From NCBI GenBank assembly GCA_049316905.1, contig JBMOJH010000112.1, positions 1-10,791 on the forward strand: a DNA stretch of 10,791 bases. Reading direction: 5' to 3'. The stretch's first letter is position 1; every line of letters begins with the position of its first letter. The stretch comes from CAIPVR01 sp049316905 (GTDB lineage: Bacteria > Actinomycetota > Acidimicrobiia > Acidimicrobiales > Microtrichaceae). Shown piece after piece: positions 1-4,713 of the stretch. The notes under the pieces were generated by a model. That model was not told the origin of the DNA, ran no database searches, and saw nothing but the letters and a program-made list of their open reading frames with translations. Position numbers and translations under genes: made by a program.

Positions 1-50
1 GGCTGGCCGCCTCAGGCCGGTGACCGGCTGGCCGCCTCAGGCCGGTGACC
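1..50. repeat. Two perfect tandem copies of a 25-bp GC-rich unit
   Basis: Positions 1-25 and 26-50 are identical, and a degenerate continuation follows from 51. The window starts at the edge of the array, so there may be more copies upstream. Each unit boundary creates the palindrome GCCGGTGACCGGC (16-28 and 41-53), and ACCGGC at 23-28 can also pair with GCCGGT at 41-46, so the RNA could fold into hairpins. It may be part of a terminator for an upstream gene, but there is no T-tract. Nothing coding is evident in 1-104. Confidence 0.85.
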
Positions 51-85
51 GGCCGGTCCCGGTCCGTCCGAGGGGTGCCGCGCAG

Positions 86-91
86 TACGTT
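86..91 (+). promoter_or_regulatory. Candidate -10 element for tRNA-Gln/glmU
   Basis: TACGTT fits the TANNNT -10 consensus and is followed by GGC, giving the TANNNTNGC pattern seen before three other genes in this window. Transcription would start near 98, a few bases before the mature tRNA 5' end at 105. No convincing -35 hexamer lies at the expected distance (around 63-68), so this is a weak call. Confidence 0.3.
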
Positions 92-104
92 GGCGGTGGC
101 CCCG

Positions 105-176
105 TGGCGGGTAGTTCAACGGCAGAACGCCTGACTTTGGATCAGGAGAATGCAGGTTCGAATCCTGCCCCGCCAG
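105..176 (+). tRNA. tRNA-Gln (anticodon UUG)
   Basis: A full cloverleaf can be drawn by eye. The acceptor stem is TGGCGGG (105-111) with CCCGCCA (169-175). The D stem is GTTC/GAAC (114-117/125-128). The anticodon stem is CCTGA/TCAGG (130-134/142-146), enclosing the loop with anticodon TTG at 137-139. The variable loop is 147-151. The T arm is GCAGG, loop TTCGAAT, CCTGC (152-168). The weak T1-A72 pair and the G discriminator at 176 are both typical of bacterial tRNA-Gln. The CCA tail is not encoded: the bases after the discriminator are C and then the ATG of glmU. The tRNA and glmU must therefore share a transcript, unless a promoter lies inside the tRNA gene. Confidence 0.97.
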
Positions 177-177
177 C

Positions 178-1275
178 ATGAACGAACCGAACCTCCCGCC
201 GTTGTCCGCAGTGGTGCTCGCCGCGGGCGAGGGCAGTCGCATGCGCTCCGAGCGGCCGAAGCCGCTGCACCTGCTGTGCGGCCGGCCGATGCTGCAGTAC
301 GTCGTGGACGCGGTCGCGGGCACCGACGCGGCCACCGTGGTGATCGTGGTCGGCCACAAGGGCGAGCGCGTCACCAAGAAGATGCAGGAGCACGACCACC
401 ACGTGCACCTCGAGTTCGTGGAGCAGCGCGAGCAGCGCGGCACCGGTGACGCCACCCTGGTCGGCCTCGTGGGCCTGCCCGACGACGACGAGGGCGACGT
501 GCTCGTCCTGCCCGGCGACGCGCCGCTGCTGCGTCCGGGCACCCTGGCCGAGCTGGTCGCCCACCACCGGTCGAGCGGGGCGGCCGCCACGCTGCTCACG
601 GCCCGGATGGAGGACCCGAGCGGCTACGGCCGGGTGGTGCGCGACCCGTCGGGCCGGGTGGCCCGCGTGGTGGAGCACCGCGACGCGAGCCCCGAGGAGC
701 TCGCGGTCGACGAGATCAACACCTCGATCTACTGCTTCCGGCGCGGCCTGCTCGCTCCGGCGCTCCGCCGCGTGGAGCCCGACAACTCCCAGGGCGAGTA
801 CTACCTGACCGACGTGGTCGAGGTCCTCGTGGGCACCGGCCACGCCGTCGAGGCCGTGGTCGCGGACGACGGCGCGGAGACCCAGGGGGTCAACGACCGG
901 GTGCAGCTCGCCGCGGCCGAGGCCGAGCTGCGGCGCCGGACGAACGACCGGCTCCTGCGGGCCGGGGTGACGATGCTCGACCCGTCGTCGGTGTTCGTGG
1001 ACACCACCGTGGAGGTCGGCGGGGACGTCACGCTGTTCCCGGGGGTGATCCTGCAGGGCTCCACCGCGGTGGGGAACGGGTCCGAGATCGGACCCAACAC
1101 CCGGCTCGTCGACACCCGGGTGGGTCAGGACTGCACGGTCGAGCAGACCACCGCGACCGCGGCGCGCATCGGCGACCGGGCCCGGGTGGGTCCCTACGCC
1201 GTGCTCGGACCCGGCGCGGAAGTCCCTGCTGACCTCGCCACGGGGCCGTTCTACACTTCCGACGTCACCGGCTGA
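178..1275 (+). CDS. glmU: GlmU-type uridylyltransferase lacking the acetyltransferase active site
   Basis: This 365-aa cytoplasmic protein should join UTP and N-acetylglucosamine-1-phosphate to make UDP-GlcNAc for the cell wall. The N-terminal nucleotidyltransferase domain (about 1-245) is intact: LAAGEGSRM at 14-22 with K28, an E-Q-R-G-T-G-D-A segment at 85-92, LPGDAP at 111-116, GYGRVVRD at 149-156, EINTSIY at 179-185, EYYLTDVV at 207-214 and GVND at 237-240. A left-handed beta-helix starts near 270 but stops at 365. Typical GlmU is about 450-495 aa, so roughly the last 100 residues are absent, including the acetyltransferase His, Tyr, Asn and Lys. The arginine expected before PGAE is a glycine (G344). 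Only 34 bp separate the stop from prs, so no remnant exists. ATG 178 follows the tRNA by one base with no Shine-Dalgarno. TTG 202 and GTG 211 are weaker alternatives. The GlmU name rests on the motifs and on the prs neighbour. Confidence 0.9.
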   Translation: MNEPNLPPLSAVVLAAGEGSRMRSERPKPLHLLCGRPMLQYVVDAVAGTDAATVVIVVGHKGERVTKKMQEHDHHVHLEFVEQREQRGTGDATLVGLVGLPDDDEGDVLVLPGDAPLLRPGTLAELVAHHRSSGAAATLLTARMEDPSGYGRVVRDPSGRVARVVEHRDASPEELAVDEINTSIYCFRRGLLAPALRRVEPDNSQGEYYLTDVVEVLVGTGHAVEAVVADDGAETQGVNDRVQLAAAEAELRRRTNDRLLRAGVTMLDPSSVFVDTTVEVGGDVTLFPGVILQGSTAVGNGSEIGPNTRLVDTRVGQDCTVEQTTATAARIGDRARVGPYAVLGPGAEVPADLATGPFYTSDVTG

Positions 1276-1292
1276 TCGGCCGGCGGGGCTTC

Positions 1293-1299
1293 GGGGAGG
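1293..1299 (+). promoter_or_regulatory. Ribosome binding site of prs
   Basis: GGGGAGG lies 10 bases before GTG 1310 and supports that codon as the prs start. It sits in the 34-bp glmU-prs gap, which suggests that the two genes share a transcript. Confidence 0.7.
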
Positions 1300-1309
1300 C
1301 CGGCACATC

Positions 1310-2293
1310 GTGGAACTCGTCACCAAGAAGCGGCTGATGCTCGTGGCCGGCCGGGTCAACCGGGAGCTGGCCGAGGAGGTGGCCGAGCGGCTGGGCATCT
1401 CGCTCGGTCCGGTCCAGGTGGCCGAGTTCGCGAACGGTGAGCTGCACTGCAAGTTCGGCGAGTCGATCCGGGGCGCCGACCTGTTCATCTTCCAGAGCCA
1501 CTGCTCCACCGCCGACATGTCGGTGAACGACGCGCTGATGGAGCAGCTCATCATGGTCGACGCGGCCAAGCGGGCCTCCGCCAAGCGCATCACCGTGATC
1601 GCCCCGTTCTACGGCTACGGGCGCCAGGACCGGAAGGCCGAGGGCCGCGAGCCCATCACCGCGAAGCTGCTGGCGAACATGTTCGAGGTGGCCGGAGCGA
1701 AGCGCATCGTCTCGGTCGACCTGCACTCCGGGCAGATCCAGGGTTTCTTCGACGGCCCGGTGGACCACCTCACCGCCAAGCCCGTGCTGGTCGAGTGGAT
1801 GGCGCAGAACCTGCCGGAGGACCTCGTGGTGGTGTCGCCGGACGCCGGCCGGGTGAAGGTTGCCGAGCGCTACGCCAACAACCTCCACGCCGATCTCGCC
1901 ATCGTGCACAAGCGTCGGGTGAAGGGCGTGAAGAACCAGGTGGAGGCCAAGGAGGTCGTGGGCGAGGTCGAGGGCCGCACCTGCGTGCTGATCGACGACA
2001 TGATCGACACGGCGGGCACGATCGTCGCCGCCGCGGAGCAGCTCGCCGAGCGCGGGGCCACCGCGGTGTACTGCGCGGCCACCCACGGCGTGTTCTCCGG
2101 CCCGGCCATCGACCGGCTCAAGAACTCCGTGATCGAGAAGGTCGTGATCACGAACACGCTGCCGCTGCCGCCCGAGAAGCGCATCGACAAGATCGAGGTG
2201 CTCTCGGCCGCCGGGATCATCGCGGATGCGATCGACGCGGTGTTCGAGGACACGAGCGTCTCGGACATCTTCGACGGCCAGAACCAGCACTGA
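1310..2293 (+). CDS. prs: Ribose-phosphate pyrophosphokinase (PRPP synthetase)
   Basis: This 327-aa cytoplasmic enzyme transfers pyrophosphate from ATP to ribose-5-phosphate, making PRPP for purine, pyrimidine, histidine, tryptophan and NAD synthesis. The length fits bacterial class I enzymes. Visible motifs in order are FANGE (40-44), YGRQDRK of the ATP-binding region (103-109), the family signature VDLHSGQIQGFF (136-147), SPDAG (176-180), KRR of the flexible catalytic loop (201-203) and the ribose-phosphate-binding VLIDDMIDTAGT (226-237). The start is GTG, chosen because GGGGAGG lies 10 bases upstream and the N-terminus then begins just before the conserved first strand. It follows glmU by 34 bp on the same strand, a pairing common in bacteria, and is followed by a GC-rich hairpin. 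No missing residue is evident. Confidence 0.97.
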   Translation: MELVTKKRLMLVAGRVNRELAEEVAERLGISLGPVQVAEFANGELHCKFGESIRGADLFIFQSHCSTADMSVNDALMEQLIMVDAAKRASAKRITVIAPFYGYGRQDRKAEGREPITAKLLANMFEVAGAKRIVSVDLHSGQIQGFFDGPVDHLTAKPVLVEWMAQNLPEDLVVVSPDAGRVKVAERYANNLHADLAIVHKRRVKGVKNQVEAKEVVGEVEGRTCVLIDDMIDTAGTIVAAAEQLAERGATAVYCAATHGVFSGPAIDRLKNSVIEKVVITNTLPLPPEKRIDKIEVLSAAGIIADAIDAVFEDTSVSDIFDGQNQH

Positions 2294-2295
2294 TC

Positions 2296-2336
2296 CGGGC
2301 CCGGCCCGGTCCTCCGCCGCGGCGCACCCGGGCCCG
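2296..2336 (+). terminator. GC-rich stem-loop after prs
   Basis: CGGGCCCGG at 2296-2304 pairs perfectly with CCGGGCCCG at 2328-2336. The 23-base loop contains a further palindrome, CGCCGCGGCG (2315-2324). It begins three bases after the prs stop codon. There is no T-tract, so if it terminates transcription it is the non-canonical type seen in high-GC genomes. It could instead stabilise the mRNA 3' end. Confidence 0.45.
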
Positions 2337-2337
2337 C

Positions 2338-2367
2338 TGGCGATTCCCGGTCCCGCGTCGGTACCAT
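2338..2367 (+). promoter_or_regulatory. Candidate promoter of rplY-pth
   Basis: TACCAT (2362-2367) fits the TANNNT -10 consensus and is followed by TGC. TGGCGA at 2338-2343 matches three of six bases of the -35 consensus with an 18-bp spacer. A start near 2374 would leave a leader of about 60 bases before the rplY ATG. The 142-bp prs-rplY gap, with a hairpin at its head, makes a separate promoter plausible. The call is by eye only. Confidence 0.4.
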
Positions 2368-2435
2368 TGCCGGTCGCCCGGAACGGCCCCGTGGGTCCGC
2401 CGGTCGATGTCGTCTGCCACACCAGGAGTCCTGTC

Positions 2436-3068
2436 ATGTCCGAGGTCACCCTCACCGCCGAGACCGGCCGGGAGCACGGCACCCGTCCGTCGCGCCGGAT
2501 CCGCCGCGAGGGCCGCGTGCCCGGCGTGGTCTACGGGGGCGGCGAGGAGGCCGTCTCGGTCTCGATCGACCGCAAGGAGCTCCGCCGGGTGCTGTCCACC
2601 GACGCCGGTGTGAACGCGCTGATCACCCTCACCGTCGACGGCGAGTCCCACGTGACCGTGGTGCGGGAGCTGCAGCGTCACCCCGTGCGCCGTGACGTCA
2701 CCCACGTGGACTTCCTGAAGGTGGACCCCTCCGCTCCGATCGAGGTCGACGTGCCGATCCGCCTGGTGGGCGAGGCCCGTCAGGTGAGCACCAACGGTGG
2801 CATCACCGAGCAGCGCATCACCGTGCTCAAGGTGCTGGTGCGCCCCGACGCCATTCCGGACTCGGTCGAGGTGGACATCACCGAGATGACCCTCGACCGG
2901 TCGATCCTCGTGGGTGACCTGACCCTGCCCGAGGGCGTGACGGCCACCACCAACCCGCAGCAGGCCGTGGTGACCGCCGAGCTCACCCGCGCCGCGGTCC
3001 GCGCCGGCTCCGAGGACGGTGCCGAGGGCGAGGCCGAGGGCGGGGCCGAGGCCGGCGACGAGGAGTGA
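2436..3068 (+). CDS. rplY: 50S ribosomal protein bL25, CTC/TL5 long form
   Basis: This 210-aa protein binds 5S rRNA in the large ribosomal subunit. The N-terminal L25 domain (about 4-92) has the family features: a basic segment S-R-R-I-R-R-E-G followed by VPGVVYGGG (19-36), and the conserved end RHPVRRDVTHVDFLKV (81-96). The C-terminal beta domain of the CTC family (about 100-185) follows, so this is the long general-stress form and not the short E. coli form. The last 20 residues are a low-complexity acidic Glu/Gly/Ala tail. The ATG at 2436 has AGGAG (2424-2428) seven bases upstream; the longer frame opening at 2226 lies inside prs and is rejected. pth follows 16 bp later, so the two are probably co-transcribed, a common arrangement. 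Confidence 0.95.
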   Translation: MSEVTLTAETGREHGTRPSRRIRREGRVPGVVYGGGEEAVSVSIDRKELRRVLSTDAGVNALITLTVDGESHVTVVRELQRHPVRRDVTHVDFLKVDPSAPIEVDVPIRLVGEARQVSTNGGITEQRITVLKVLVRPDAIPDSVEVDITEMTLDRSILVGDLTLPEGVTATTNPQQAVVTAELTRAAVRAGSEDGAEGEAEGGAEAGDEE

Positions 3069-3072
3069 TCCC

Positions 3073-3077
3073 GGAGG
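3073..3077 (+). promoter_or_regulatory. Ribosome binding site of pth
   Basis: GGAGG ends seven bases before GTG 3085. It settles the pth start: the frame is open upstream to an ATG at 3019 inside rplY, but that codon would add 22 Pro/Arg-rich residues before the conserved N-terminus. Confidence 0.8.
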
Positions 3078-3084
3078 CGGCCTG

Positions 3085-3666
3085 GTGACCGACGTCCTGG
3101 TCGTCGGGCTGGGCAATCCGGGGGAGCGCTACGCCGGTACCCGCCACAACGTGGGGGCCGACGTGGTGGAGTCGTTGGCCCGCCGTCACGACGGCCGCCT
3201 GCGGCCGGATGCGAAGGTCCACGCCTCGGTCGCCGACGTGCGGATCGCGGGCAGGCGGGTCACCCTCGCCGTCCCGCTCACCTACATGAACGAGTCCGGC
3301 CAGGCCGCGCGTGCGCTCCTGCGCCGGGCCGGGACCGAGGTCGCGGACCTCGTGGTGGTCCACGACGAGTTGGACCTCGAACCGGGCCGCGTGAAGGTGA
3401 AGGAGGGCGGTGGGCTCGCCGGCCACAACGGATTGCGGTCGCTGCAGGCCCACCTCCACACCGCGGACTTCGTGCGCGTGCGCCTCGGCGTCGGCAAGCC
3501 GCCCGGCGGAGGCGCCAAGGGTGCCGACTGGGTGCTGTCGAAGGTGCCGGCCCGGGTCCGCGAGGAGCTCGACGTGATGGTCGAGCGCGCCGCGGACGCC
3601 GTGGAACTGTTGGTGGCGGACGGGCCGGCCGCGGCGATGCAGCGCGTCAACGCCGCCCCCGACTGA
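3085..3666 (+). CDS. pth: Peptidyl-tRNA hydrolase
   Basis: This 193-aa cytoplasmic esterase releases peptides from peptidyl-tRNAs that drop off the ribosome, recycling the tRNA. The length is normal. The family motifs are complete: VVGLGNPG (6-13, with N11), the catalytic His in TRHNVG (H21), PLTYMNESG (64-72, with N69), HDELDL with the catalytic-network Asp D94, and GGGLAGHNGLRS (108-119, with N115). These correspond to E. coli N10, H20, N68, D93 and N114. The start is GTG 3085, supported by a GGAGG seven bases upstream. It lies 16 bp after rplY and likely shares its promoter. A strong hairpin follows 14 bp after the stop, where the opposing transporter gene converges. Nothing about the protein is unusual. 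Confidence 0.96.
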   Translation: MTDVLVVGLGNPGERYAGTRHNVGADVVESLARRHDGRLRPDAKVHASVADVRIAGRRVTLAVPLTYMNESGQAARALLRRAGTEVADLVVVHDELDLEPGRVKVKEGGGLAGHNGLRSLQAHLHTADFVRVRLGVGKPPGGGAKGADWVLSKVPARVREELDVMVERAADAVELLVADGPAAAMQRVNAAPD

Positions 3667-3680
3667 GGCGTCACCCGCTT

Positions 3681-3721
3681 TCCTGAGCGTGTGTACCCCC
3701 TGGGGGCAAGGACGCTCAGGA
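3681..3721. terminator. Bidirectional hairpin between convergent genes
   Basis: TCCTGAGCGT (3681-3690) and ACGCTCAGGA (3712-3721) form a perfect 10-bp inverted repeat. Inside the loop lies a second palindrome, CCCCC-T-GGGGG (3696-3706). The element sits in the 74-bp gap between pth (+) and the transporter (-), so it can act as a terminator in either direction. Neither strand has a T-tract after the stem. Confidence 0.65.
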
Positions 3722-3740
3722 GAATCGGTCCGTACGAGCG

Positions 3741-4601
3741 TCAGCCGGCCGCGATGGCGGCCACGGCGACCGCGGCGAGCGCGAGGCCCCACAGCTGGTG
3801 GCGGGCGAGACGTTCCTGCAGGACCACCCGGGCGAGCACGACCGTGGAGGCCGGGTACATCGCACCGATCACGCCGACGAGGGTCAGCAGGCCCTGTCGG
3901 GTGGAGATGAGGAAGAGCGAGTTGGCGGCCACGTCGAAGCAGCCGCCGAGCATCCCCGCCCGGAGGCCGGGGCCGGTGAACCGTCCGGGGCGCAGCACGA
4001 GTGCGGTGACCGCGACGATCGTCGCAGCGGTCCCTCGCGCCGACACGAGCGGCCACATCCCCGACCCGTCGCCGCTGCGGGACAGGAACACGAAGAACCC
4101 GCCGAAGCCCAGGCCGGCGATCACCGCGGCCGCGAGCACCTGTCGCTGACGCCGCCCGGTGGGGTCCGGTGAGCGCTCGTCCGGATCGGCCGCGTCGCCC
4201 GGTTCCCGGGCGATGAGCACGATCGCGGGCAGCGCGGCGAGCGCCCCGAGGAGCGCCACCGTCGAGGGCCGCTCCCCGTCGACCAGGCCGAACACCAGCG
4301 GGACCAGTGCGGACATGACCGCGCTGACCGGCGCCACCACGCTCATCTTCCCCTCGGCGAGCGCCCAGTAGAAGAGCACCAGTCCGAGGGCACCGGAGGT
4401 CCCGGCCGCGGCACCCACGGCGAGGTCCGCGCCCGCCGCCGAGCCCCCGACGAGGAGGGCGAGTCCGACCAGCAGGACGAGGCCCGCCACCTGGGCGGTC
4501 AGGGCGGCGAGCACCGCCGGCATCCGCCGCGCCGACAGCCCGCCCAGGAAGTCGCCCACCCCGAAGGACAGCGCGGAGCACGCGGCGAGGAGGGCGCCCA
4601 T
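3741..4601 (-). CDS. EamA/DMT-superfamily membrane transporter
   Basis: This 286-aa integral membrane protein resembles the drug/metabolite transporter family, whose members export or import small metabolites; the substrate cannot be told from sequence. About ten hydrophobic segments are visible (roughly 2-22, 30-53, 60-81, 85-106, 113-131, 154-176, 183-203, 212-233, 240-262, 268-286). They fall into two five-helix halves split by a charged loop at 133-155. The second half ends with the typical MYP-A-S-T, L-Q-E-R-L-A, W-G-L-A-L pattern (248-275). The ATG at 4601 is chosen because GGGAG (complement of 4611-4615) lies nine bases upstream and the first helix starts at once. It converges on pth and diverges from mfd across a 112-bp gap, and interrupts an otherwise all-plus-strand housekeeping run. 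I saw no -10 motif on its strand. Confidence 0.88.
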   Translation of the reverse strand: MGALLAACSALSFGVGDFLGGLSARRMPAVLAALTAQVAGLVLLVGLALLVGGSAAGADLAVGAAAGTSGALGLVLFYWALAEGKMSVVAPVSAVMSALVPLVFGLVDGERPSTVALLGALAALPAIVLIAREPGDAADPDERSPDPTGRRQRQVLAAAVIAGLGFGGFFVFLSRSGDGSGMWPLVSARGTAATIVAVTALVLRPGRFTGPGLRAGMLGGCFDVAANSLFLISTRQGLLTLVGVIGAMYPASTVVLARVVLQERLARHQLWGLALAAVAVAAIAAG

Positions 4602-4610
4602 GCCCGAACA

Positions 4611-4615
4611 CTCCC
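4611..4615 (-). promoter_or_regulatory. Ribosome binding site of the EamA transporter gene
   Basis: Read on the - strand this is GGGAG, nine bases before the ATG at 4601-4599. It supports the 286-aa start over longer readings of the same frame, which would run back through the mfd promoter and N-terminus. Confidence 0.6.
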
Positions 4616-4698
4616 ACGGTGCCGGGGGGTGTGACGAACACCTGCGTGGTCGTGACGTCGGGGTCGGGGCCGGGGCCGGTGGCGTCGTGGGCAGGGGG

Positions 4699-4704
4699 TA
4701 GGTT
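4699..4704 (+). promoter_or_regulatory. Candidate -10 element of mfd (leaderless)
   Basis: TAGGTT fits TANNNT and continues as CGC. The mfd ATG begins nine bases after it, so transcription would start at or within a few bases of the A of ATG, giving a leaderless or near-leaderless mRNA. No Shine-Dalgarno lies at a usable distance before ATG 4714. A clear -35 is not seen. Confidence 0.45.
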
Positions 4705-4713
4705 CGCCGGGCC

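Noticed and set aside
1205..1309. A frameshift as the reason for the short GlmU
   Set aside because: The missing part would need about 300 bp, and only 34 bp lie between the stop and the prs start. No helix-repeat sequence can be read there in any frame.
12..1593. Open frames on the - strand opposite tRNA-Gln, glmU and prs
   Set aside because: They overlap a tRNA and two conserved enzymes in antisense, with low-complexity translations typical of GC-rich shadows.
2226..2435. Earlier in-frame start for rplY inside prs
   Set aside because: The extra 70 residues are not like bL25, and the ATG at 2436 has AGGAG seven bases upstream.
3019..3084. Earlier ATG start for pth inside rplY
   Set aside because: It would add 22 Arg/Pro-rich residues before the conserved N-terminus, while GTG 3085 has a well-spaced GGAGG.
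3691..3711. TACCCCCTGGGGGCA as a CsoR/CstR-type metal or sulfur regulator operator
   Set aside because: It resembles such G-tract operators but lies in the loop of a convergent-gene hairpin, away from any promoter, and the flanks are not symmetric. A terminator explains it better.
2983..4641. Long - strand open frame spanning pth and the transporter
   Set aside because: It is a shifted reading of the transporter gene joined to the antisense of pth. The transporter's hydrophobic frame is the real one and has its own ribosome site.
4655..4680. Short GGGGTC/GGGGCC tandem stretch between the transporter gene and mfd
   Set aside because: It is short and imperfect, and in such a GC-rich gap it cannot be told from base composition.
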